Part shown: one piece after another, positions 35,174 through 43,758 of the stretch
Position numbering within the stretch: position 1 is the first letter of the stretch
How the letters are laid out: every line of letters starts with the position of its first letter
Origin: DASVWZ01 sp963715675
GTDB taxonomy: Bacteria > Acidobacteriota > Terriglobia > Terriglobales > Acidobacteriaceae
Direction: 5' to 3'
Assembly (NCBI GenBank): GCA_963715675.1
Contig: OY970265.1
Span: 4,030,001 to 4,094,000 of the forward strand
DNA: 64,000 nt
Notes under the pieces: model-generated
What the model was told of the DNA's origin: nothing
The model's database searches: none
Seen by the model: only the letters and a program-made list of their open reading frames with translations
Translations under genes and position numbers: made by a program

Positions 35174-36265
35174 CTAGAACTTGGACTTCGCTGTGTAATA
35201 TCCCGCCCGGTGCCGGACATTCAGTCCGATCGCCGAATTCACCTTCACTTCGATGCGGCGGAAGCTGGAGTCCGAGAATTTCTCGGCTGGGTAATACGCC
35301 AACAGGTATTGGGTGCGAAGTTCGTCGCTGATCTTCCGGAAAGCCTCGTCCAGTTGCGGCACCGACTCCGAGTAAAAGTATTTTCCCCCGGTGTCTTCGG
35401 AAAGCTGGATCAGGGCGTGTTCTCCACCGGTGTCGCGTCCGGCACTGGCTTCAATCGGCACCACGATGATGCTGTAGACGATGGCTTCCGCCTCCTGCGC
35501 GGCGCGGAGCGCCTCTTTGTAGTCCACCCGGCTCACCGTGTCGCCTCCGTCCGTAATCACCACAATCACTTTTCTTCCCTGGCGGCTGTCCAGCCCCCGT
35601 GCTCCCAGATACAGGGCGTCATAGAGCGCCGTCGCCGAGCCCAGACGCGGATGGTCGATCCCGCGGTCAATCGCCTTCATGTCGGAAGTGAAAGAAACGA
35701 CTTCGTTGACGATTTCGCTGAATTCGCACAGGCTCAGGGCGTCCTGCGGCCGTACAATCGCGTGGGCGAAGCGCCTCGCCGAATTCAGTTCCAGGGTCAG
35801 ATCTTTGCGGGTGCTCAGGCTGGTATCGATGGCGAGCACAATGGACAGCGGCAAGGCCGATTCTTTGTCGAACACGGAAATCTTCTGCGGCTTGCCATCT
35901 TCCAGCAAGGCGAAGTCGGTTTGCCGCAGATCGGCGACCGGCGCCCCGTGCTGGTCGGTGACGGTCACGAACACGTTGACCAGCTTGACCTCGACCTTGA
36001 TGTCGGAGTTTGGCGCGGCTGGGTTGGATGGTGACGTCTTCGGGTTGGCGCCAGAAGCCCAGGGCGGTTTCGGAACCTGAGCTTGAGACATCGCCGCCGC
36101 AAGAGCCAGAAAAGCGATCCGGATGCACAGGGGAAAATGCGGGCTCGTTTTCGCGCCCCGCACCGACGTTGCTTTGCGAACTTGGTAGCTCAATTCCTCA
36201 AAGGCTGTCAATCGCAGAAACCGGAAGAAAATTTTGCCAGCGCCGCCGACCAGGAAGCTGCTCAC
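35174..36265 (-). CDS. VWFA-related acidobacterial domain protein
   Basis: Contains a von Willebrand A domain with an intact metal-ion site: AIDTSLS (residues ~145-151), a Thr in GSATALYDAL and Asp in VITDGGD. Ahead of it is the acidobacterial preface VKLVNVFVTVTDQHGAPVAD followed by DFALLEDGKPQKISVFD. The C-terminal ~60 residues (LRTQYLLAYYPAEK, then VRHRAGYYTAK) are the typical closing segment. It is probably exported, but the signal (CIRIAFLALAAAMSQAQ) begins only after residue ~46; a GTG at 36163 may be the true start. The annotated GTG start overlaps the moaDE stop as GTGA, which favours translational coupling. Confidence 0.85.
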   Translation of the reverse strand: MSSFLVGGAGKIFFRFLRLTAFEELSYQVRKATSVRGAKTSPHFPLCIRIAFLALAAAMSQAQVPKPPWASGANPKTSPSNPAAPNSDIKVEVKLVNVFVTVTDQHGAPVADLRQTDFALLEDGKPQKISVFDKESALPLSIVLAIDTSLSTRKDLTLELNSARRFAHAIVRPQDALSLCEFSEIVNEVVSFTSDMKAIDRGIDHPRLGSATALYDALYLGARGLDSRQGRKVIVVITDGGDTVSRVDYKEALRAAQEAEAIVYSIIVVPIEASAGRDTGGEHALIQLSEDTGGKYFYSESVPQLDEAFRKISDELRTQYLLAYYPAEKFSDSSFRRIEVKVNSAIGLNVRHRAGYYTAKSKF

Positions 36266-36990
36266 TTAGATGCGGCCTCGCCCGGATGGCTGCCCGAGGC
36301 CGTGGGAACTTCAGCAGGAAAGGGTTCGCCGTCCGCCCAAACCGCACCGTCCTGGAAGTATTCTTTCTTCCACACCGGCACAGTGCGCTTCAGCGTATCA
36401 ATCAGCCATCGGCAGGCGTCGAACGCCGCGGCCCGGTGCGCCGAAGTCACCACGATCAGGATGCTCGTGTCTCCGATCTGCAACCGGCCCAGCCGATGGA
36501 CCATGGCCGCATCGCGAACCGGGAATTGCTGCAACGCCGCTTTGATGAGCCCGTCCATTTGCTTCAGCGCCATCTCTTCGTAGGCTTCGTAGTCCAGATA
36601 CAGTGTGCGCCGGCCGCGGGTGTTATCGCGCACCACTCCCTCGAAAACCACGACCGCGCCGTCGGCTGGCTGCTTGACCCGGTCCAGAACCGGCGAAAGG
36701 TCGATCTTTTCTCGCACGATGGCTGCCCGCTTCGCGGGTCCGTTCGTCCCGCCACTCACCGGGGGAAGGAATGCCACCTCGTCACCAGCCTTCAGTTTCG
36801 CCCGCAGTCCAGCGTATTCCTGGTTGACCGCCATCGCGCAACAGCCAGCCAGTTCGTGGAACCGCGGCCTGCGCTCCTGATAATGGCGCACCACATCTCC
36901 GAGTGTGGCGTTCTCTGGCAGATCGATCGACTCGCCCGTCGTACCGGTCACATCCTTGAGCATTCCGAAGAATAGCACCCGAATCTGCAT
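36262..36990 (-). CDS. moaDE: MoaD-MoaE fusion, molybdopterin synthase
   Basis: Both subunits of molybdopterin synthase in one 242-residue chain. Residues 1-~81 are MoaD: FFGMLKDVTG at the start and AFLPPVSGG at its end, whose Gly-Gly normally must be a free C-terminus to carry the thiocarboxylate. Here it continues into MoaE (from ~90): VVVFEGVVRDNTRGR, LDYEAYEEMALKQM, VHRLGRLQIGDTSILIVV and the Lys of VWKKEYFQDG. Since MoaD's C-terminal glycine must be exposed for sulphur transfer, cleavage after Gly-Gly would be needed. No other moa gene is adjacent. The stop overlaps the VWA start. Confidence 0.9.
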   Translation of the reverse strand: MQIRVLFFGMLKDVTGTTGESIDLPENATLGDVVRHYQERRPRFHELAGCCAMAVNQEYAGLRAKLKAGDEVAFLPPVSGGTNGPAKRAAIVREKIDLSPVLDRVKQPADGAVVVFEGVVRDNTRGRRTLYLDYEAYEEMALKQMDGLIKAALQQFPVRDAAMVHRLGRLQIGDTSILIVVTSAHRAAAFDACRWLIDTLKRTVPVWKKEYFQDGAVWADGEPFPAEVPTASGSHPGEAASK

Positions 36991-37071
36991 GATTTGTTTG
37001 TTCTGGCTAGGGCAGTCCTAGTCTATCGCTCCAAACAGAAGCCGGTTGCACTTAAGGTGGATAAACAAATC

Positions 37072-37109
37072 AAAAAGAGAATGCCAGCTCTTGGGAGGGA
37101 ACTGGCATT
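37072..37109 (-). terminator. Intrinsic terminator of the FecR/DUF6600 gene
   Basis: AATGCCAG (37080-37087) pairs with CTGGCATT (37102-37109). On the minus strand the stem is followed by CTCTTTTTGATTTG. On the plus strand TCTTTATTC follows, so it might also work in that direction. It begins 32 bases past the stop at 37141. Confidence 0.75.
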
Positions 37110-37140
37110 TCTTTATTCTTAAGTTGTTGATCCGCATCCG

Positions 37141-38952
37141 CTATTTGCGTTCTCCGCCGTGAGGTTTGGACGCCGCCGGTTTCGATTGCTGCGGATGAGG
37201 CGGGGCCTGACGTTGTTGCCGCCAAGCATTGAATTTCTGCTCCTCACTCCGCTGGAAGCCAGGTTTTTCCTGAACCGGCGGGGCCTGCCGCACCAGCGGA
37301 TGACCGCCTTCTGCGGACGGAGGCCGCGGAACCGAACTTACCGGATGAGCCGGTTCCGCGTGCGAGATCCCGGCAGGATTTGAGGGTTCGCCGGCGCGCG
37401 CCGGTTCCGCCGGCCGCGACGTTTCCCCGGGCCTGGGTGTCGAACTGCTCGGGCTCTCAGATTCGTTCCCCGCGCGGGTTGGCTCCGCTTTCGCTGGCGG
37501 CTCGGTCCGTACGTTCATCGTAGACTGCCGTTGCGCGAGGGAAGAGCTGGGAGGCGTTGGTTGCCGCGTAGCCACAACCGTCCGGTTCACCACGGATGCC
37601 GGAGGTTTAGCCGCTGCCGGCCGCCCTGCTCCCAACACGCTCTGCTTCACCGGCTGCACGGGTATGCTGCGCGCCACGGGCGCGTTCTCAAGCTCCTTCG
37701 GGTCGACTTTCGTTATATTTGTCGCCACCGGCCGGGCATTTACGAAGGTATCGTGGGAAACCGCGGTCACAGCATTCGCGACGTGTTGATTTGCGTAATG
37801 GATGTTGTTGATGTTCGTGTTATTGATCGTAGTCGTGTTGTACACGTTGGTGATATTGGTGACGTTCACCCGGGTGTTCGTGATGTTGACATTATTCACG
37901 TATCCCGGACTGGTGCGATACCAGGGAACGAAAACTTCCCGGGGCGCCAGTGGGAACCATGCGACTCCCACGCCGAAGCCGACACCGCCACCAACGAACG
38001 CGACCAGAGCCGGCGCGTACACGGGCCGGACCACCACGGGGCCCGGCACCCAGCACCAGCCTCCACCCACAAACGCCCAGCGTCCGTAGTGGAAGGGGGC
38101 AAAACCCCAGGGCTCATCTTCCACCCAGGTCCAGCCCCAGGGCGCTACGAACACCCAGTGGCCAAAGCGGTAGGGGGCCCATCCGGGGGCGACCACAGTG
38201 GGAGTCCAGACTTGGCCGTAATCGGCAACGTAGTGCCAGCTTCCGTTGTCATCAAGATCTTCCGAGCCGGTGATTTCGGGAGAAATGTAATTTGCCGATT
38301 CCGAGTGGTCTTCGCGGTGATCGCGATTGAACGCCCAGTTGTCAAAATCGTCAGCCGCCGGAATCTGATCGATCTCATGGTTGAGCTGGTCGGTACCAGT
38401 GAACTTCGCCAACTGGTCCGCCACCACATCAAACGAGGCGCCGCCGCCCGTCACTTCGGCGCGGCCACGCCACACCGTTGTATCGGATTCGTTGCCGTCG
38501 GCGTTTACATCCACACGGTATTCGCCGGTGCTCAAGATCTTGAAGGCAGAATTCGGAGTATCGACTTCGAAATTGTCCTCATCGTCCAGATGACGCACCC
38601 GCACGATCACCGATCCTTGCGATAAGCGGATCTGGGTTACGTGATCGTCGAGCTGCAAAATCGTGATACTGGTTTCGGAATCGACGCGCAGAGAAGTGGA
38701 ACCGATTTGCAGTTCGGCGCGGGAATCCTTGTCAGCCCAGAGGTTGTCGCCGGTGGTCAGCGGACGATTGCGCACGGCTTCGACCCAGTCGCCTTCCCCG
38801 CCGGGTTGAAACGAGACCGACCCGTTTGAGTAGTCCAGCCTGGCCACACGCCCCGGAGGGTCGTCGTCCGCCCGCGCCTGGAGCGGCGCCTGTAACATCA
38901 ACAGCGCTACCGCTAACACCGTTGCAACTGCCAAAAGCCTTGATTTTTTCAT
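37141..38952 (-). CDS. FecR-domain / DUF6600 exported protein with Asn-rich segment
   Basis: A 603-residue exported protein; signal peptide to ~residue 28, ribosome site AGAGGAA. Residues ~35-190 show a FecR-like beta domain (GRVARLDYSNGSVSF, SRAELQIGSTSLRVDSETS, LSQGSVIVRVRH). Residues ~235-330 are Trp-rich (GWAPYRFGHWVFVAPWGWTW, then FHYGRWAFVGGGWCWVPGP), the DUF6600 type. A striking Asn/Val/Ile/Thr stretch (VNNVNITNTRVNVTNITN) follows at ~345-385. The last ~190 residues are Pro/Ala/Gln-rich and disordered. The likely location is the periplasm or outer envelope. FecR itself is an anti-sigma regulator, but no transmembrane helix or sigma partner is here. Confidence 0.85.
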   Translation of the reverse strand: MKKSRLLAVATVLAVALLMLQAPLQARADDDPPGRVARLDYSNGSVSFQPGGEGDWVEAVRNRPLTTGDNLWADKDSRAELQIGSTSLRVDSETSITILQLDDHVTQIRLSQGSVIVRVRHLDDEDNFEVDTPNSAFKILSTGEYRVDVNADGNESDTTVWRGRAEVTGGGASFDVVADQLAKFTGTDQLNHEIDQIPAADDFDNWAFNRDHREDHSESANYISPEITGSEDLDDNGSWHYVADYGQVWTPTVVAPGWAPYRFGHWVFVAPWGWTWVEDEPWGFAPFHYGRWAFVGGGWCWVPGPVVVRPVYAPALVAFVGGGVGFGVGVAWFPLAPREVFVPWYRTSPGYVNNVNITNTRVNVTNITNVYNTTTINNTNINNIHYANQHVANAVTAVSHDTFVNARPVATNITKVDPKELENAPVARSIPVQPVKQSVLGAGRPAAAKPPASVVNRTVVATRQPTPPSSSLAQRQSTMNVRTEPPAKAEPTRAGNESESPSSSTPRPGETSRPAEPARAGEPSNPAGISHAEPAHPVSSVPRPPSAEGGHPLVRQAPPVQEKPGFQRSEEQKFNAWRQQRQAPPHPQQSKPAASKPHGGERK

Positions 38953-39235
38953 GGATGTATTCCTCTTTGCGGCCTGCTCATGCGCCGCGATCTTGAACGA
39001 ATTGTCTACACAGATTTCAACCCGCCCGGAGCTGAAAAGTTCCTGACCCGCAGGCTGTGGGTTGACGCTGTATCTATTGAGGATCGTACATCATTGCGGC
39101 GGATTGACGTGTTACAAGACTTTACAAGTAGGGTGCCGGGCGGATGGGTCGGTCCGCTGTTTTTGACTTTGGCATTGACCCACAATTGTCACTTCGGCGT
39201 ATGACTTTGGAGGACAGGAGCGTCTGCCCACCCGG

Positions 39236-40498
39236 TCACGGCGTGAGCTTGAACACGGTGCCATAGCCGAACTGGCCGCCGAACTGCGCTGTGCCATAGA
39301 AGTTCCCTGCTGCATCGCGAACCAAGGTTCCGGTGGGACCATAGCCCCCTGCTCCAGGGCTGAACTTGTGCAGCACGGCCAGCTTGCCCATCTTGTTCAG
39401 CTCGAATATCAATCCACATCCACAGCCGCCATCCCAGGCGGCTGCGCCCCCGTAAAGGTTCCCGGCAGGATCGCGGATTACGCCTCCTCCGGGCCAAAAA
39501 CCGCTGCTACCTTCGCCTGGGCCCGTGAACCGGTACAACACGGTTTCCTTGCCGGTCGGGGTGACCCTAAAAACCGTGCCGCAGCCGTCGCGTTGGCAGC
39601 TACGAGAGCCTTTCTCGCCCCCGCCCTGAGTTGTGCCGTAAAGATCACCCTTTGCGTCCAAGGCTAAGCGCCCAGAGGGAAACGCACCATCCGGGGTGCC
39701 TTTGAAGCTGTGCAGCACGGTGGGGGTCCAGGTTCCGTCGGAGTGCGGCGTCAGTTCAAACACCGTGCCCAAGTCGTACTTGCCGCCGTAAACAGTCGTG
39801 CCGTACAGGCTTCCCGCGGCGTCGAATATCACTCCCCCAAAGGAGCTGCCTTCTCCCTCGCCTCCTCCGCTGAAGCTGTACAACACAGTTTCCGTGCCAT
39901 CCGGGGCCAGCTTGAACACAGCCCCATCGTAATAACTGGCACCGCCCAGGAAAGTTGTGCCGTAGAGACTGCCGTTAGCGTCGAGGACCAAAGGCGAATT
40001 AGGAACCGCCCCATCCGTGCATGGCGAACCTCCTGGACAAAAGCTGTAGAGCACGGTTTCTGCCCCGTTCGTATCCAACTTGAAGACCGTCCCACGGTCG
40101 TAAGCGCCACCGAAGTTGGTGACGCCATATAAATTGCCGGATGAATCCCGTGCAGGTGGCGCATCCGGACTTTCTCCATCCGTCGGTGAGCCGGCAAAGC
40201 TATGAAGCACGGTTTCTTGTCCCTTGGAATTCACGGCAAAGATAGTTCCACACCCCGGGTCATAGCCACCAGAGCAAGAACCGGAGCCTCCCCACTCAGT
40301 TGTCCCGTATAGGGTCCCGCCTGCGTCCAGGGTCAGGCCTCCGTAAGGTTCCGCGCCATCTGGCTGGCCTTGGAATGAGTACAGAACTTGGTATTTCGCC
40401 TTAGAGTTTCCGGCTTCCGACGGGAGGGGCGAGAAGGCCACGAGCGCCAACGCAAACATGCTCGCCAAACGCACAGGGAGTCTGGTAAATACCGTCAT
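39236..40498 (-). CDS. Exported GloVer tandem-repeat protein
   Basis: A 420-residue secreted protein. The start at 40498 is set by AGGA five bases upstream and by the signal peptide that follows (MTVFTRLPVRLASMFALALV); the frame runs upstream into a repeat. About eight repeats follow, each of the type LYGTT-x-GG-xx-GTVFKL...G-x-ETVLYSF-x-G-xx-DG, the GloVer tandem repeat common in acidobacteria. Several repeats carry Cys pairs (GSCSGGYDPGCG, SCQRDGCG, GGCGCG). Repeat geometry implies a beta-propeller; ligand and role are unknown. The protein ends with the eighth repeat and has no visible anchor. Confidence 0.9.
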   Translation of the reverse strand: MTVFTRLPVRLASMFALALVAFSPLPSEAGNSKAKYQVLYSFQGQPDGAEPYGGLTLDAGGTLYGTTEWGGSGSCSGGYDPGCGTIFAVNSKGQETVLHSFAGSPTDGESPDAPPARDSSGNLYGVTNFGGAYDRGTVFKLDTNGAETVLYSFCPGGSPCTDGAVPNSPLVLDANGSLYGTTFLGGASYYDGAVFKLAPDGTETVLYSFSGGGEGEGSSFGGVIFDAAGSLYGTTVYGGKYDLGTVFELTPHSDGTWTPTVLHSFKGTPDGAFPSGRLALDAKGDLYGTTQGGGEKGSRSCQRDGCGTVFRVTPTGKETVLYRFTGPGEGSSGFWPGGGVIRDPAGNLYGGAAAWDGGCGCGLIFELNKMGKLAVLHKFSPGAGGYGPTGTLVRDAAGNFYGTAQFGGQFGYGTVFKLTP

Positions 40499-40677
40499 GA
40501 GGTCCTCACTCGGGGGAGTGATTGTGCTGCGTCCTGCCTTGGCCCGATTTTTCCTCGGGCTTGCGGCCAGCCCATTGTACGCCGGTTTTGCTGGTTCGAG
40601 ACGGGCAAATGTGCGGCGCGGGCACCCTTGTCCGCAGCGCTCGATTTCGGCTTGCCCGACTATTTGCATTTAGGGAT

Positions 40678-40700
40678 GGGCGGACAGGGAGTGTCCGCCC
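40678..40700. repeat. GGCGGACA palindromic repeat, copy 2
   Basis: GGGCGGACA and TGTCCGCCC pair perfectly over 9 bp with a GGGAG loop. It starts 12 bases beyond the trxA stop on the minus strand and could end trxA transcripts. Same family as 482-501. Confidence 0.6.
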
Positions 40701-40712
40701 ACGAGAATTGAT

Positions 40713-41045
40713 TTAGCCGAGATGCTTGTCCAGAGCTTTTTGGATCTGCTCTTTGGGGACGTAGCCGACGATCTGTTCCTTGACCTGGCCGCCCTTGAAT
40801 ACCAGAAGCGTCGGAATGCCGCGGACACCGTAACGCATGGGCGTGGCGCTGTTCCGATCGACGTCCATTTTGCCGATTTTGACCTTGCCCTGATACTCCT
40901 TGGCCAGTTCTTCCACGATGGGGGCGATCGCGCGGCAGGGTCCGCACCAGGTAGCCCAGAAGTCCACCAGAACCGGGGTGTCGGACTTCAGAACATCCTG
41001 ATCAAAATTCGCATCATTTACTTCGAGAATGCCATTGCCTGCCAT
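40713..41045 (-). CDS. trxA: Thioredoxin
   Basis: The 110-residue disulphide reductase of the cytosol. The active site WCGPC lies in FWATWCGPCRAIAPI (residues ~29-43), the cis-proline is in GIPTLL, and the fold ends in GYVPKEQIQKALDKHL. The start at 41045 is fixed by AAGGAG six bases upstream; the frame extends nine codons further without a site. A plain, full-length TrxA with no extra domain. The GGCGGACA palindrome lies just past its 3' end. Confidence 0.97.
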   Translation of the reverse strand: MAGNGILEVNDANFDQDVLKSDTPVLVDFWATWCGPCRAIAPIVEELAKEYQGKVKIGKMDVDRNSATPMRYGVRGIPTLLVFKGGQVKEQIVGYVPKEQIQKALDKHLG

Positions 41046-41203
41046 GAAATCTCCTTGGTGAAACCGATGCACAATCTCTATCTAGAGCTTGAACTACTGG
41101 CGAACTGACTATGTTAGCACTTCTATTGGATGCCGGGGAGGGTGGAAGGTCGCAAAGGCAGGGGGCTCGTTGTCCGAAGACATTCCCCGAGGACGTACCA
41201 CCA

Positions 41204-41242
41204 AAAGTAAAAAGCGTCCTAAACTTTTCAGTTCAGGACGCC
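41204..41242 (-). terminator. Intrinsic terminator downstream of the anti-sigma gene
   Basis: GCGTCCT (41215-41221) pairs with AGGACGC (41236-41242). Read on the minus strand the stem is followed by TTTTTACTTTT (41204-41214). It lies ~265 bases past the anti-sigma stop and insulates trxA. The remaining intergenic sequence, 41243-41506, has one small hairpin (CTCCTC/GAGGAG at ~41323-41340) and no credible gene. Confidence 0.75.
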
Positions 41243-41506
41243 TCGGCAGCCCTCCCCCAGAACTGCCAAACCACGACTGGATAGTAAGCTGGAGGCGATT
41301 TTGTGTAAACGTCACTTAGGTAATCTCCTCAGGATGGAGGAGTAATCCCGTACCTCTGTCTGAGGTAACTCATTGCTGATTTCGCAGGTTGGAGTCAACA
41401 CGTTGTGCAAGGCCAGGTTGCGAATGCGTGACGCGACGGAAAGGAGGTTACGTGCCCGGGAGTTGCGGATTTGCACCGCGAGGGTCAGCGGCGGGACAGG
41501 GGAGGA

Positions 41507-42604
41507 TTACTCTTTCGCCCAGGTCGAACCTGCGTCTTTCGTGGTCCAGACTTCTCCCGAGGAGGTACTCAAACGTCCATGGTTGGTGTCGGGAAATTGC
41601 ACGCCAATAATGTCTGCCATGAGCTGCTGGCCATGGGAAACTGGCTGCACCCGCATCCAGTGATGACCGGAGTCAGCAGAGTGGTAAAGCGCTCCGGCGG
41701 TGCCTCCGACCCAGATGTCGAACCCATTCGCTGCCAGCGCGCGCAGGTGGACTCCAACCGCGACGCTGATCGGCTCCCAGGTGCGGCCAAGATCCAGCGA
41801 CCGCTGCAAAGTACCATCGGAAGTGAGCGTCCATCGCGGAGCCAGACTCGATGCCGGCACAAGCAAGCTCTTCGCCGTCATGGGCGGGCTCGGTCCTGCC
41901 AGCGCCATTCCAGTAACTTCCACCGAGTTGCCACTGGGAGCCGGCGCTTCTTCGAGGGCATCCTTGGCGCGTCCGGGGACGAGAGTGTCCATTTCGTTCT
42001 TCGCCATAAGGTCGCCCGTGTCGTCTGCACTGGGCTGGCTGGGCTCGGCTTGCGGTGCGGCTGCCCGCATATGTGGTTTCGCCAGCGGTGTAGTCTGAAG
42101 CTCCATAGGCGTTCGCCTAGCCTGTGCGCTTGGAACGGGAGCAGCCGGTTTAGCAGGCGCTGCTGAGGCATGGGTATCGAGCCGGGCCACGATCGTTCCG
42201 GATTGCTGAGAACCTGATGCCGGCAGATCAGAGATCTTTGTAGATGTTTCCACCACCGAGCTCGCAGGATGTGTCTCCCATTTGTGGAGCGTAACGGCGG
42301 CACCCACTACAACCACGCAGGCCACCGCCGCACCCCAACGCAACACTGGCCAGGAGAACCAGGGAGCAGAAGCCTTTTCCCGGATAACATTCGCGGGTTC
42401 GACCGGCGGAATGGCGAGCCAGACAATCTCGCGGCACTCGCGGCATTCGGTGAGATGTCCCAACACCTGCAGGCGATCAGCCTCTCCCAGCGCTTGCTCG
42501 GCGAATGCCGATAGCAGGTTCTGGTCCGGATGAGAGCCCGGCTTCGCCGCCTGAGAGTGGCGGGCTGCCAGCCTGGTAGCCACGATCTTGGGAACGTCGG
42601 TCAT
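41507..42604 (-). CDS. Anti-sigma factor with zinc finger and YCF48/BNR-like C-terminal domain
   Basis: A 365-residue membrane protein. Residues ~25-65 carry the anti-sigma zinc finger (ZAS) with GHLTECRECREIVW, the H-x3-C-x2-C signature that binds a sigma factor. One transmembrane helix follows (~90-107, AAVACVVVVGAAVTL). After a disordered Pro/Ala linker, residues ~255-365 resemble YCF48/BNR repeats: RWTLTSDGTLQRSLDLGRTW, ALYHSADSGHHWMRV and EVWTTKDAGSTW. The exported repeats probably sense or bind something outside the membrane. The gene lies 54 bases after the sigma gene and is very likely co-transcribed. Confidence 0.85.
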   Translation of the reverse strand: MTDVPKIVATRLAARHSQAAKPGSHPDQNLLSAFAEQALGEADRLQVLGHLTECRECREIVWLAIPPVEPANVIREKASAPWFSWPVLRWGAAVACVVVVGAAVTLHKWETHPASSVVETSTKISDLPASGSQQSGTIVARLDTHASAAPAKPAAPVPSAQARRTPMELQTTPLAKPHMRAAAPQAEPSQPSADDTGDLMAKNEMDTLVPGRAKDALEEAPAPSGNSVEVTGMALAGPSPPMTAKSLLVPASSLAPRWTLTSDGTLQRSLDLGRTWEPISVAVGVHLRALAANGFDIWVGGTAGALYHSADSGHHWMRVQPVSHGQQLMADIIGVQFPDTNHGRLSTSSGEVWTTKDAGSTWAKE

Positions 42605-42658
42605 TGCCTGATTAACTCTGTTCTTTTCATCGCTTGCTGAGTGTCCTTGCGCCGTCTC

Positions 42659-43597
42659 TCAGCCTGATCCTTCTCCCGCCGGAGCTTCTCTCTTCTTCTT
42701 GGAGAACGCTACAGGTGCACTATCTTGCGCCAGTCGGTCACGAATATTGACACGCAGGTCCCGGACATCCACCTCCAAAGCCTCCTGGGCCTGGCGGCGG
42801 CTCATGCCGAGTCGTCCCAGACCAGCTAAAATCTGCTTTCGCAATGACTTAGCCAACTTGTCCAGCTTGCGGCTGATGGTCGACTCGTGAACTCCCAGGG
42901 CGTGGGCAATCTCGGCCAGAGTGCGATCGTCCAGGAAATACGAAGCCAGGACAAAGCGGTCTTCCGGCGACAGAGCTTCAAGCGCTTCGTCGGTAGCGGC
43001 CTCAACGCGGGGATCCACCTCAACACACGCTTCGGGTTCGGGCGCGGCAAACTGGACGCCCTCTTCTCTGTCCTCGTCCAGGCTGGTCAGCCGCCGAACC
43101 CGGCGGTAACGATTCACATGTTCCTGCGCCATGACGGTGCGCAGCCAGCCTTCAAGCGATCCCCGTCCGGTGTAGGAAGCCAGCTTGGAGACGCGCTGAC
43201 CATCCCGCGTCGAGGTGCCGTAAAGATCAGCGTAGATGGAGTCTGCAAGCTCGCGGCCCGCCGAACTTTCTCTGGTGATGTAGATGGCGATGTCGAAGAG
43301 CTTCTCGCGATACCGCAGCAGGAACGCTTCCCAAGCCTGGTTGTGGCCCGCAGCACAAGCCCGCGCCAGCGCCAGTTCCTCAATACGCAGAGTGCCGCAG
43401 AAGACATGAGCTTCTTTCGGCGCGCAGCCAGCGGGCAAGTACCTGGCCACGATTTCTTCCAAGATACAACCGAAATCTCGCCGGCTCAGCCCAAACGATT
43501 CCGCTTTGCTCTTCTCGTAAAGTTCCGCGACGGCGAGTTCCATTTCCGCAGCTTGTGCTCCTGCAGATTGGACACCGGTATTGGGCGTGGCGGACAT
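42659..43597 (-). CDS. ECF-like RNA polymerase sigma factor
   Basis: A 312-residue sigma factor; the start at 43597 has AAGG just upstream (a longer frame starts at 43636). Region 2 is at ~75-165 (WEAFLLRYREKLFDIAIYIT, then GRGSLEGWLRTVMAQEHVNR) and region 4 at ~205-255 (LSPEDRFVLASYFLDDRTLA, then ALGVHESTISRKLDKLAKSL, the helix-turn-helix). An N-terminal ~70 residues and a C-terminal ~60 residues (with QEALEVDVRDLRVNIRDRL) are extra compared with classical ECF factors. It is paired with the anti-sigma gene downstream. A promoter for it should lie in the divergent gap 43598-43758. Confidence 0.88.
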   Translation of the reverse strand: MSATPNTGVQSAGAQAAEMELAVAELYEKSKAESFGLSRRDFGCILEEIVARYLPAGCAPKEAHVFCGTLRIEELALARACAAGHNQAWEAFLLRYREKLFDIAIYITRESSAGRELADSIYADLYGTSTRDGQRVSKLASYTGRGSLEGWLRTVMAQEHVNRYRRVRRLTSLDEDREEGVQFAAPEPEACVEVDPRVEAATDEALEALSPEDRFVLASYFLDDRTLAEIAHALGVHESTISRKLDKLAKSLRKQILAGLGRLGMSRRQAQEALEVDVRDLRVNIRDRLAQDSAPVAFSKKKREAPAGEGSG

Positions 43598-43758
43598 GGC
43601 CTTACTGGATGCTATCAACTTATTTATTAGACGCAAGTATCCGCAAATCTGCCGTTCGCTCTATAGAAAGACGACGAAAGCACGAGTCGAGCTGGTCGGA
43701 AGCGCCTGGGAGCGGCCGCCCCACTGCGCGCCACTTCCTGGTGCTTAAAGGGGGATCT

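Noticed and set aside
41089..41319. Short overlapping ORFs on both strands after trxA
   Set aside because: They lie across the intrinsic terminator at 41204-41242 and have no ribosome sites or protein-like composition.
42659..43636. Longer start (43636) of the sigma factor
   Set aside because: The upstream 13 codons have no ribosome site, whereas AAGG precedes the ATG at 43597.
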